From: Rhodohalobacter halophilus
GTDB lineage: Bacteria; Bacteroidota; Rhodothermia; Balneolales; Balneolaceae
Assembly: GCF_001715195.1 (NCBI RefSeq)
Contig: NZ_MDWE01000016.1
Coordinates: 59,809-123,808 of the forward strand
Direction of reading: 5' to 3'
DNA length: 64,000 nt
Part shown: positions 38,851-45,887 of the stretch, piece by piece
Position numbering within the stretch: the stretch's first letter is position 1
Layout: each line of letters starts with the position of its first letter
Translations under genes and position numbers: made by a program
Notes under the pieces: generated by a model
Told to the model about the DNA's origin: nothing
The model's database searches: none
The model's input: only the letters and a program-made list of their open reading frames with translations

Positions 38851-39039
38851 ATGAACATTCTAAAGATTTCAAATCATTACATTAATATAGAAAGTGTAAT
38901 ACATCTAATTGATGAAGAGGGTGAAATCACTCTTTTTTTCAATACGCACGACAGAGATCGTCCATATCATTATAGGTTTGAAGGTGAAGAAGCAACACAA
39001 TTGAGAAAATGGTTAACAGATAATTCAACAGAATTATAA
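38851..39039 (+). CDS. Cassette gene 1: 62-aa hypothetical protein
   Basis: First gene of the cassette that begins at attC 1, starting 25 bp after the recombination point. It encodes a small acidic beta-alpha protein (MNILKISNHYINIESVIHLI, then EGEITLFFNTHDRDRPYHYR and a helix EGEEATQLRKWLTDN). The pattern resembles short single-domain proteins often seen as the only ORF of integron cassettes. No family is recognised. It is 5 bp from the next gene, so the two are probably co-translated. Strongly AT-rich. Confidence 0.65.
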   Translation: MNILKISNHYINIESVIHLIDEEGEITLFFNTHDRDRPYHYRFEGEEATQLRKWLTDNSTEL

Positions 39040-39044
39040 AAGTT

Positions 39045-39641
39045 ATGGGAATCTCAGATTACTTCAATAAGCGTCGAGAAAATCGAATGAACAAGTTGTT
39101 CGAATTGGCTAATCAAAACTTAGAGAACAACTTAAACTTGTTTGGGAGAGGTACAATAAATGAACAAGAATGTATCTCCACTGTATCCTTCTTCACAGCG
39201 GAAATTATTTCATATGGTATTGATTTAGTTGGATATGAGAGAAACTTACCTGTGAACAGAATTGCTGATACTGCGATGATTACTTCTTGCTTTATGATTA
39301 TTAGGTTAGATTCTAAAATTAATTCCAGTCAAAGAGATTTTATTGATGTAATTAATGAAAGAGTTTTCAATGAAATTAGAGAGCATAACCGGGCATTAAA
39401 TAAAAGCAGGATTGACGGTCTATTTAAATCATCCAAATATATATTAAGGGAGATGTCGAAAAAGAATCATGAAAATGGCTCATTAGTAGATTACACTTGT
39501 AATGAGATATTGAGAGATTATCAAAGTCAGAGAGGATATGACATAAGTCACAAACTTAATGGAATTAAAAATCATTTTAAAGTTGCTATGAATAAGTATG
39601 AATATTCATTAGATAAAAGAATGAATATAATTTATACGTAA
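39045..39641 (+). CDS. Cassette gene 2: 198-aa helical hypothetical protein
   Basis: Mostly alpha-helical, without signal peptide or membrane segments. It contains a hydrophobic helix cluster (CISTVSFFTAEIISYGIDLV, DTAMITSCFMIIRLDSKI) and a basic, asparagine-rich C-terminal half (HNRALNKSRIDGLFKSSKYI). No catalytic motif is visible. It lies between the 62-aa gene (5 bp) and the 152-aa gene (23 bp) within one cassette and shares their high AT content, which suggests joint transfer. Function unknown. Confidence 0.6.
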   Translation: MGISDYFNKRRENRMNKLFELANQNLENNLNLFGRGTINEQECISTVSFFTAEIISYGIDLVGYERNLPVNRIADTAMITSCFMIIRLDSKINSSQRDFIDVINERVFNEIREHNRALNKSRIDGLFKSSKYILREMSKKNHENGSLVDYTCNEILRDYQSQRGYDISHKLNGIKNHFKVAMNKYEYSLDKRMNIIYT

Positions 39642-39664
39642 AAATCTTAACTTTTTACAAATAA

Positions 39665-40123
39665 ATGAGTTTTATAAGATCATTATTTAAAAAAGTAGTT
39701 GGCGTACATGAAATTTTCTCATCCACTCAAGTCTATTTTACTTATAACCAAGGCAAAAAGAAATTTGAAATAGAACTTGACGATAATAGTCAGCCCATTT
39801 CAGACAGTATTATAACATATATCCATATAAGTGAATCTGAAAAAGCGGTAAGATTATTCTACGGTGATGAACTTATCAATCTAGAAAATCAACAGAGTAA
39901 CACATCCCCTAACAGTAAAGAAGTATTTTTAAAATATTTCAATAATCCTACTGAGCTGTTTTTGATTTCTAAAAAAGGTGTTACAGGTAACGAGAAGGCA
40001 TATATTGTAGAAACTATTAATAGAGCACCAGGAAAAATAGTTCTAGATGGAAAAAAGATGCTCTACTTCACACAATGGGATGCTTACCTCGGATTGTACC
40101 GTAAATTGAAGTTGTTTGAATAG
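39665..40123 (+). CDS. Cassette gene 3: 152-aa hypothetical protein
   Basis: A beta-rich soluble protein: STQVYFTYNQGKKKFEIELD, ITYIHISESEKAVRLFYGDE, then NPTELFLISKKGVTGNEKAY and KIVLDGKKMLYFTQWDAYLG. It has no signal peptide and no recognised motif. It is 40 bp upstream of the PIN-domain gene. In toxin-antitoxin-like layouts the gene before a PIN nuclease may encode its antidote or sensor; that is only a possibility here, since it lacks an evident DNA-binding domain. Confidence 0.6.
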   Translation: MSFIRSLFKKVVGVHEIFSSTQVYFTYNQGKKKFEIELDDNSQPISDSIITYIHISESEKAVRLFYGDELINLENQQSNTSPNSKEVFLKYFNNPTELFLISKKGVTGNEKAYIVETINRAPGKIVLDGKKMLYFTQWDAYLGLYRKLKLFE

Positions 40124-40163
40124 AAATTCATATTTATAAGATCACAAGCAAAAATATCTGTCT

Positions 40164-40901
40164 ATGATCAGTTTAGTTTTAGATACAAATATTTGGATTG
40201 CCTACATAGCGAAAGATTGGCCTTCAGGTATTATTGATGAAATCAAAAAAAAGAAGAAATCTGGTGAAATTATTTTATTAACCAATGAAATAATAATTGA
40301 AGAGTGGAATAGAAACAAAGAGACAACATTAAAGGATATCTCAAAAAAGGCAGATGAAATATTTGACGCTACCAAAAAAGTCTTTGAAAATTACAGTAGT
40401 AAAACGAAAGGCAAGTATTCAGATTTGGTAAAAGATTTTTTAAGATATCGGAATGATTTTAAAGAATCTGCAAAGCAACAAGTTGAAGAAACTGAAAAAC
40501 TAATTCATGAATGTGAAATAATTCCAGTTACTGACAAAATGAAACTCCGCGCAACGGAATGGGCTCTTCAAAAGAAAGCTCCTTTCATTAAGAACAAAAA
40601 CAGTGTTGCCGATGCATTAATTATTATAAGTGCTGCAGAGTATTTGAAAGAAAAATCTGTAGGTATAACTGACTCTATTTTTGTGTCCTATAATTCGGAA
40701 GAATTTTCTTCCAAAAATAATAAAAATGAAATCCATTCTGACTTAAAATCATTATTAGATGAAGCTAATATGACATTTACGAGGCATCTCGGAGAAGCTT
40801 TAAGACTGCCAGATCAGATGCTAAAAGAAATTGATAGATATGTTGAATATTATGTTCAAGATTGGATTGAAACTCAAATTGATATTGCAAGGGGTAAATA
40901 G
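40164..40901 (+). CDS. Cassette gene 4: PIN-like domain protein (DUF4935 type), putative RNase
   Basis: 245 residues. The N-terminus VLDTNIWIAYIA supplies the first PIN aspartate (Asp7), NEIIIEEWNRN the second acidic group (Glu42-Glu47), and NKNSVADALIIISAAEYL with TDSIFVSYNSEEF the later Asp/Ser positions of the fold. This long PIN variant with a helical insertion at about 50-130 (KKVFENYSSKTKGKYSDLVK) is like the DUF4935 proteins found near defence and toxin systems. It would cleave RNA in a metal-dependent way. The last gene of the cassette, its stop lies 12 bp before attC 2. Confidence 0.75.
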   Translation: MISLVLDTNIWIAYIAKDWPSGIIDEIKKKKKSGEIILLTNEIIIEEWNRNKETTLKDISKKADEIFDATKKVFENYSSKTKGKYSDLVKDFLRYRNDFKESAKQQVEETEKLIHECEIIPVTDKMKLRATEWALQKKAPFIKNKNSVADALIIISAAEYLKEKSVGITDSIFVSYNSEEFSSKNNKNEIHSDLKSLLDEANMTFTRHLGEALRLPDQMLKEIDRYVEYYVQDWIETQIDIARGK

Positions 40902-40912
40902 TTGAAAAGATT

Positions 40913-41001
40913 GGCTAACAAGTGTTTCCTGCGGACCGGTTACAGCTTCTCGCTGAACAATTAATTGACAACCCGGCCGCAGAAACACCGAACCGTTAGC
41001 T
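40913..41001 (+). other. Integron attC recombination site 2
   Basis: An 89-bp site: R'' GGCTAAC (40913), L'' GTGTTT-C-CTGCGG (40922-40934), loop, L' CCGCAGAAACAC (40977-40988), R' GTTAGCT (40995-41001). As in site 1, the L arms are exact complements except for one extra C after six bases. Spacing between elements is identical to site 1, although the arm sequences differ. Confidence 0.88.
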
Positions 41002-41026
41002 TTATTTGGAATCTTATTACAACTCA

Positions 41027-41572
41027 ATGAATAAGGAGAATCGAAAAAAAAACTTAATTATCACTGGTATTATTCTACCGTTAATTGTGGGCATTTTTGT
41101 AGAAGTTTTCACAACAGTAGAAGTAGTAAATTACTTGTTTTGTACTTTGATATATATAGGCGGACTTTTTATAGCATCCTTTTCAATTTCAGTATGGTTA
41201 TTCATTTTAATTGTAATTTTATCAATTGGGTTAGGTGCAGGTGTTGTATTATTGAATGTTAGAACAACTCAAGAAAATAGTTATCAAGACTATACAATCG
41301 ACAGGATATTGGGAATTGACTGGGAATGGAGTTGGTATCTTGGAGATGTAACGGGCTTAATACCTCTTTGTCCAGAATGTTCTTATCAACCAGTAATTAG
41401 AAATGAATATACAGTACCTTATCGAGAAATTTCTAGTATAGAATGTGAAAATTGTAGCTTCAATAAAAAATTAGATGTTCATCCTGGTAAACTTGAGGAA
41501 CGAGTAATAAAGGAGATTCATCGAAAAATAAGAACTGGTGAATATGAAGAAAAATCATCTCCAGAGACCTAA
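41027..41572 (+). CDS. Cassette membrane protein with a C-terminal zinc-ribbon-like domain
   Basis: 181 residues from ATG 41027; an in-frame TTG at 41006 would add seven. Two membrane spans (NLIITGIILPLIVGIFVEVF; SISVWLFILIVILSIGLGAG), possibly with a third between them, are followed by a soluble domain. That domain holds two CxxC knuckles, CPECSYQPVIRN and CENCSFNKKL, forming a probable zinc ribbon. It is the only gene of the second cassette, starting 26 bp after attC 2, and its stop codon overlaps the R'' box of a third, damaged attC. Similar transmembrane zinc-ribbon proteins occur in accessory islands. Function unknown. Confidence 0.65.
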   Translation: MNKENRKKNLIITGIILPLIVGIFVEVFTTVEVVNYLFCTLIYIGGLFIASFSISVWLFILIVILSIGLGAGVVLLNVRTTQENSYQDYTIDRILGIDWEWSWYLGDVTGLIPLCPECSYQPVIRNEYTVPYREISSIECENCSFNKKLDVHPGKLEERVIKEIHRKIRTGEYEEKSSPET

Positions 41573-41600
41573 CAATCGCATTAACTGAGGATGCGTGGGG
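41567..41600 (+). other. Left half of a third attC site, truncated
   Basis: ACCTAAC (41567-41573) followed by AA and TCGCATTAACTGA has the R''-L'' start of an attC at the expected place after a cassette gene. The matching L'-R' half is missing: a GIY-YIG relic begins at 41601 instead. A poor candidate right half (ending GTTATAT near 41919) lies 300 bp away. Confidence 0.4.
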
Positions 41601-41744
41601 ACCGGGGCGAAATATTTGCGGGCTCACAATCCTGAAGAAGTCGTATTTATTGAACAACATTTAAATCGTTCAGCCGCTTGCAAGAGGGAGTACGAAATTA
41701 AGCAGTTTTCCAGGCAAGAGAAGGAAGCGTTGATTGAGTGTTGA
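41601..41744 (+). pseudogene. GIY-YIG nuclease C-terminal fragment, copy 1
   Basis: 47 codons without a start encode TGAKYLRAHNPEEVVFIEQH, then LNRSAACKREYEIKQFSRQE and KEALIEC. This matches the C-terminal half of small GIY-YIG proteins (GAKYT..r.P..lVy.E....r..A..RE..IK.wsR..KeaLI). The catalytic GIY and YIG strands are absent, so it is a relic. A second copy, over 90% identical, lies at 43353-43496. It interrupts the third attC site. Confidence 0.7.
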
Positions 41745-41760
41745 ATATTGAATGTAAAAG

Positions 41761-41790
41761 TCCCCCTTATTATAGGGGGATTTAGGGGGA
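41761..41790. repeat. Poly-C/G hairpin repeat
   Basis: TCCCCC (41761) pairs with GGGGGA (41775-41780), and a second GGGGGA follows at 41785-41790. This short, G/C-run hairpin type is found scattered in Bacteroidota genomes. The rest of 41791-41992 shows nothing definite. Confidence 0.45.
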
Positions 41791-41992
41791 TGTTTATCAG
41801 AATGTGTAAAAATTAGATGGACACCCCACTCTCCGAAGCATCGATAGCAAAAGTTGCTTGTTTTGAACGTTTAGCTGTTTAGAGATTCTTAATCTTCGCA
41901 CGCATTATGCGCCGGCCCGTTATATCGCATTTCTTGCAATAATACCCCCCAATAGTTAGTTTTATTTTGAAACCAAATTAAATTCAAGTTCC

Positions 41993-42235
41993 ATGCCAAA
42001 GAGTATTACTATTCGGGACATACCCGACGATGTCTATGAAAAAATAAAGAAACAGGCAGAGCTGCATCATCGAAGCATTAACAGTGAAGTGATCGTCTAT
42101 TTAAAAATGTTAGCCCAAAGCAACCGACGGGATCCTGACCAAGTCATCACTCATGCTAAAAAACTTAAACAGAAAGCCAAAGGCACCCTTTCTATGGAGG
42201 AAATACAACAAGCCATTGATGAGGGGCGTCCATGA
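41993..42235 (+). CDS. FitA/VapB-like ribbon-helix-helix antitoxin
   Basis: 80 residues. The N-terminal half (SITIRDIPDDVYEKIKKQAE, then HHRSINSEVIVYL) is an Arc-type ribbon-helix-helix DNA-binding domain of the FitA family. The C-terminal half (KGTLSMEEIQQAIDEGRP) is the flexible segment expected to wrap and block the PIN toxin. It overlaps the toxin start by four bases (ATGA), as in many VapBC/FitAB operons. It would bind its own promoter as a complex with the toxin. Lies among integron-like cassettes, a usual home for such modules. Confidence 0.88.
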   Translation: MPKSITIRDIPDDVYEKIKKQAELHHRSINSEVIVYLKMLAQSNRRDPDQVITHAKKLKQKAKGTLSMEEIQQAIDEGRP

Positions 42236-42633
42236 TTGTTGTCGATACGAATGTCATTGCCAGCATGTGGGTGCCAAACGATATGGATGAATGGGTTTAT
42301 CAAGTACTTAAAAAAGATGACGATTGGGTTGCACCTCTTCTCTGGCGGTCAGAATTCAGAAATGTATTATCTATCTACCTGCGAAAGCATATTTTAGAAT
42401 TATCGGTTGTCTTGCAAGTAATAGAAGAAGCTGAACAACTAATGAGTGCCAACGAATTCGAAGTAAACTCAACACAAGTTATGAGCCTTGTTTCGGATTC
42501 ATCCTGCTCAGCCTACGATTGTGAGTTTGTGGCATTGGCAGATGATTTAAATACCCGTCTGGTTACATTTGATAAAAGGATCGTCCGGGAATTTCCTGAT
42601 GTTGCTATGACTCCAATGGAGTTTCTTACATAA
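42232..42633 (+). CDS. VapC/FitB-like PIN-domain toxin
   Basis: A 133-residue single PIN domain, a Mg2+-dependent RNase that inhibits translation when not held by its antitoxin. Acidic residues are complete: Asp5 (VVDTNVIA), Glu41 (RSEFRNVL), Asp96 (SAYDCEFVALAD) and Asp114 (TFDKRI). It is coupled to the RHH antitoxin just upstream. The bases after its stop (GACTAAC near 42645) resemble an attC R'' box, but no matching right half is found. Confidence 0.9.
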   Translation: MIVVDTNVIASMWVPNDMDEWVYQVLKKDDDWVAPLLWRSEFRNVLSIYLRKHILELSVVLQVIEEAEQLMSANEFEVNSTQVMSLVSDSSCSAYDCEFVALADDLNTRLVTFDKRIVREFPDVAMTPMEFLT

Positions 42634-42899
42634 AAAACGGACTAACAGACGCATGTTTTTTCCCCGTTTTTATATCTCTCCAATAGATCTTCGCAAGATA
42701 ACCCTCTGTTTCCTCGCAGTTTTTTATCACGAGTAGATCAAATCGTCATAACTAAATCTGACTCCAAATTCTTCAGAGTTTGTCAAAGAAATGAGTTAGC
42801 ATAGATATCAGTTAGTTATTCTCCTTTAGCTAAGAAATCTGATGTCTATACTTGTGGGAAATCCCGGATTAAACCATTTTGAATTAAAAAATTGAGCTA

Positions 42900-43139
42900 T
42901 TGAAAACCTATAAAACATATTTCATCGGACCGGCTCAATACAAAACAGTAAAGCCGCGTTATGCCCGGCTACGGAAAATGAACATGCTGGCTGTGGGTTT
43001 CCTTTTTCTATGCGTGGCTATAGCTTTATATCAGGGTCAGATGGATCTGGTCCGGAATCCATTGGTTATTTTGAGTATGCTGATTTTTATCCTGGCAATG
43101 ATTGGGGAGCCTCACGAATTTGAATGGATAAATGAATAG
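42900..43139 (+). CDS. Small membrane protein (79 aa)
   Basis: From TTG 42900: a basic N-terminal segment (KTYFIGPAQYKTVKPRYARL) then two membrane helices (MLAVGFLFLCVAIALY; LVILSMLIFILAMIG) and the acidic end EPHEFEWINE. No known family. It stands alone between the toxin gene and the second GIY-YIG relic. The preceding gap (42634-42899) shows no other gene. Confidence 0.5.
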   Translation: MKTYKTYFIGPAQYKTVKPRYARLRKMNMLAVGFLFLCVAIALYQGQMDLVRNPLVILSMLIFILAMIGEPHEFEWINE

Positions 43140-43319
43140 ATCGAATTCCCTTCGAAAATTAAGTGGAAAAGGTTTCGATGACATCGTATTTCTAAAATGT
43201 AGGATCTACTCATTTGAGTAGGTAAAAAATTTTACGAATAAATAACCAATAGTAATTCCCTGTTTACATACATCATCCGGTGCACGAACGGCAATCTCTA
43301 TACCGGGAGTACAAATCAT

Positions 43320-43496
43320 ATGATCAGACGCTGGCATCAGCATCGGCAGGGGACCGGGGCGAAATATTTGTGGGTTCACGATCCCGGAGAAGTCGTATTT
43401 ATTGAACAACATTTGAATCGTTCAGCCGCTTGCAAGAGGGAGTACGAGATTAAGCAGTTTTCCAGGCAAGAGAAGGAAGCGCTGATTGATCATTGA
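43320..43496 (+). pseudogene. GIY-YIG nuclease C-terminal fragment, copy 2 (58 aa)
   Basis: An ATG-started open frame of 58 residues: MIRRWHQHRQGTGAKYLWVH, then DPGEVVFIEQHLNRSAACKR, EYEIKQFSRQ and EKEALIDH. It reaches further upstream than copy 1, into the RRxxQH segment that holds the family's conserved Arg, but still lacks the GIY and YIG strands. From 43350 to 43496 it is a direct repeat of 41598-41744. It may be translated, but a working nuclease is unlikely. The preceding 43140-43319 holds nothing definite. Confidence 0.65.
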
Positions 43497-43542
43497 TGTT
43501 TTCAAAGCATATCTTTAACTCCAGTACTACAAAAAACAACAT

Positions 43543-43824
43543 ATGCCTCACAAACTTATTTTCATTTTAACGCTCGGATTTCTGACTCTCACTCTTTCCT
43601 GTGCTCAGACAAATCCTCAGTCATTTCAGTGTTCCGGTCACGACTGGAAGTCCGTTCAGGACCTGGTCTTTCCCTACCTGGAGGATGAGATGCAGACGGC
43701 GATGGTGATGCAGGCTCAAAGCTCTGAGTATCAAATGAGTGCGGCTGCTGATTTTGCCCTCACGATTGAGGAGTCGTATCCCGATTCGGTTGTGGAGCTG
43801 TTACAGAAAATAGAAGGGTGCTGA
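43543..43824 (+). CDS. Small lipoprotein of unknown function
   Basis: 93 residues. MPHKLIFILTLGFLTLTLSC is a lipoprotein signal with the lipid-modified Cys20. The mature part is helical and contains two more cysteines (FQCSGHDW; EGC at the end). The segment LEDEMQTAMVMQAQSSEYQM suggests an amphipathic helix. The start is ATG 43543, 46 bp after the GIY-YIG relic. The following gap (43825-44090) contains an 8-bp palindrome, CTGCTCCG/CGGAGCAG, at 43867-43884 and nothing else notable. Confidence 0.6.
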   Translation: MPHKLIFILTLGFLTLTLSCAQTNPQSFQCSGHDWKSVQDLVFPYLEDEMQTAMVMQAQSSEYQMSAAADFALTIEESYPDSVVELLQKIEGC

Positions 43825-44090
43825 TCTCTTTTCCATGAACATCAACTGATCCACCTGCCCGGGGTACTGCTCCGTCCGGAGCAGAGAAGGATGTATCGGC
43901 CATGGGTGTTATAAAGATACTGCCTCGCTGAGGCTGGGAGAATCAAGTTGTGTGATACCGGAGGTCTGTTTGTGTTACTCGAAAATATATTTCTTGGGTC
44001 CTGTTTCTGAGTGTTTTAAAACTTTGCATTCATGAAAATTTTTAAAACATTAATGCAACGGATACAATCAAAAAAAACAGGACGAGAATT

Positions 44091-44714
44091 ATGAAAACCG
44101 TATGGATAGTACTTTTTGTATTTATTTTCGCGGGATGCAGTTCCAACTCTGATCAAACGGACACACCGGCAGAGACGGATACATCCACAGAGCTGGAGAT
44201 GTCTGACCAGGAAACGGAATCAGATCGCGAGAATGAATCGGGTGAAGAGGAAGGAGAGGAGGTGCTGAGTCCACAGCGGGAAGCTTCCGGTGACATAGGC
44301 GGATCCCAAATTGTGATCGAATACAGCGCTCCTTCCGTTCGGGAACGAATCATCTGGGATGACCTGGTTCCCTATGGTGAAATATGGGTCAGCGGTGCAC
44401 ATATGGCCACATCGGTAGAATTTGAGGATGATATGCTTGTGAACGGTGAACCGGTTCCGGCCGGCAAGTACGCCTTTTTCACCATCCCGGGCGAGGAGAC
44501 CTGGACGGTGATCATGAATGAACACTGGGACCAGCACCAGGCGGGTGAATATGATGAGGAACTGGATGTGGCTCGTTTTGACGTGGAGCCGATGCTGAAT
44601 GAGCATACCGAACAGCTTGTCTATTCCGTGGTTTCAGAAGATGACGACAGCGGCTTTATTGAACTGGCCTGGGAAGAGATCCGAATCAGAGTACCTGTAC
44701 GTGCTGCTCCATAG
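44091..44714 (+). CDS. DUF2911 domain lipoprotein
   Basis: 207 residues. The lipoprotein signal (TVWIVLFVFIFAGC, Cys16) is followed by a Ser/Glu/Asp/Thr-rich linker (about 20-60). The DUF2911 domain then covers about 60-205: GGSQIVIEYSAPSVRERIIW, LVPYGEIWVSGAHMATSVEF, PAGKYAFFTIPGEETWTVIM. This Bacteroidota family of exported beta-sandwich proteins has no known function. The linker places the domain away from the membrane. Monocistronic as far as can be seen. Confidence 0.85.
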   Translation: MKTVWIVLFVFIFAGCSSNSDQTDTPAETDTSTELEMSDQETESDRENESGEEEGEEVLSPQREASGDIGGSQIVIEYSAPSVRERIIWDDLVPYGEIWVSGAHMATSVEFEDDMLVNGEPVPAGKYAFFTIPGEETWTVIMNEHWDQHQAGEYDEELDVARFDVEPMLNEHTEQLVYSVVSEDDDSGFIELAWEEIRIRVPVRAAP

Positions 44715-44835
44715 ATGAAACCTCTTGTCATATATTTATATGGTGGAAAGATTTCGCGTTGCATCTACAGTAGATCATGGAAATGACAGTGCCAAAAATT
44801 CACATACCTTTCATAAACTTCTCATTCATTTTCTG

Positions 44836-44887
44836 TATCTTTTGAGCTGAAAAAGAGCAGGCTATCTTAAATGATCCTGCCTTTTTT
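44836..44887 (+). promoter_or_regulatory. Promoter-like element and leader terminator before the ccm genes
   Basis: TATCTTTTG at 44836-44844 is close to the TAnnTTTG -7 element. Just downstream, GCAGG (44857-44861) and CCTGC (44876-44880) form a stem followed by a run of six T's (44882-44887). This is a short leader ending in a possible attenuator, 36 bp before ccmC. Confidence 0.4.
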
Positions 44888-44922
44888 CATAAAAAGAACT
44901 TGAAATTACAGATGGGTATCAC

Positions 44923-45588
44923 TTGAAGATCTGGAAGTACATTGTGGCATTGTGGATGACGGTGGTCATCATACTCGGTTTTTCTATCAAGATACCGCAG
45001 ATTGACATTCTGGAGCAGACGGCGAGAAATCTGTTTCTCCACGTTCCCATGTGGTTTACAATGATGGTTGCCTTTGCCATGGCGTTCTACTACTCAGTCC
45101 GATATCTGAATGACGAGACAAAAGTGTGGGATCGCAAAGCGGAAACCGCAACAGCCGTAGGTTTGATGTTTGGCATCTGCGGTCTGCTGACCGGCTCCCT
45201 CTGGGCACGCTTTACTTGGGGAACCTGGTGGACATTCGCCGAACCGCGAATGAACCTATCAGCGCTCGCCATGATGATTTTTGTGGCCTATTTTATTCTC
45301 AGAACTGCATTTAACGATCCGGAAAAACGGGCAAAAATTTCAGCTGTTTATAATATTTTTGGCGTTACAACGATTCCGTTTCTGCTCTACATCATCCCGC
45401 GCCAGCTTCCAAGTCTGCACCCGGGAGCTGACGGAAACCCGGCTTTCAGCGATATGACGGCGCCGGAGCTCCGAATTATATTTTATCCGGCCGTGATCGG
45501 ATTTATCGGGCTGGCAATCTGGATAATGGATATTATCAACCGGTATAAACATGTTAAAGATATTACAGACGAAGCACAGCTATCATGA
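44923..45588 (+). CDS. ccmC: CcmC-like heme transporter/handling protein (cytochrome c maturation)
   Basis: 221 residues with six membrane helices. The motif WARFTWGTWWTFAEPRMN is the tryptophan-rich heme-handling (WWD) loop; LFLHVPMWF and IPRQLPSLHPG carry the flanking histidines. CcmC loads heme onto CcmE at the periplasmic side of the membrane. The start is TTG at 44923, giving MKIWKYIVAL. The next gene overlaps its stop by four bases. ccmA and ccmB are not found upstream; the gene there is the DUF2911 lipoprotein, so they must lie elsewhere. Confidence 0.88.
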   Translation: MKIWKYIVALWMTVVIILGFSIKIPQIDILEQTARNLFLHVPMWFTMMVAFAMAFYYSVRYLNDETKVWDRKAETATAVGLMFGICGLLTGSLWARFTWGTWWTFAEPRMNLSALAMMIFVAYFILRTAFNDPEKRAKISAVYNIFGVTTIPFLLYIIPRQLPSLHPGADGNPAFSDMTAPELRIIFYPAVIGFIGLAIWIMDIINRYKHVKDITDEAQLS

Positions 45589-45854
45589 AATTGAATGATA
45601 TACAAGATACGGCAACAACCGCCGTTGATACACTGACTCAAAGTTATGGCGACCGCTGGGAAGGAACCGGTACAGAAGATGCTTCTGCGTTTATCCAGTT
45701 TATGTCTTCCAATGACCTTATTTATGTGGTATTGGGAGTGAGCCTGATTATCTGGTTTGTGCTGCTCTTTTTTATGATCCGGCTGGATAAGAAAGTGAGC
45801 AGTTTGGAAGAGCAAATTGATCGTCAAAAATCTGAAGAATCAGATGAAGAGTGA
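45585..45854 (+). CDS. CcmD-like small membrane protein
   Basis: 89 residues, one membrane span near the C-terminal side (LIYVVLGVSLIIWFVLLFFM) followed by a charged coiled tail (RLDKKVSSLEEQIDRQKSEE). CcmD proteins are short single-span proteins that help release holo-CcmE. The position between ccmC (4-base overlap) and ccmE is the usual one, but the N-terminal 45 residues are longer than in E. coli CcmD (69 aa). The call is based on position and topology. Confidence 0.7.
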   Translation: MKLNDIQDTATTAVDTLTQSYGDRWEGTGTEDASAFIQFMSSNDLIYVVLGVSLIIWFVLLFFMIRLDKKVSSLEEQIDRQKSEESDEE

Positions 45855-45887
45855 ACTTTTTTTAAGAATTAACCGATTTACAAAAGC

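Noticed and set aside
42640..42790. Short minus-strand open frame after the VapC-like gene
   Set aside because: Has no start codon after an in-frame stop and no recognised similarity. Treated as non-coding.
43206..43412. Minus-strand open frame antisense to the second GIY-YIG relic
   Set aside because: A very similar antisense frame exists at copy 1, as expected from a repeated sequence. It matches no family, while the plus frame does.
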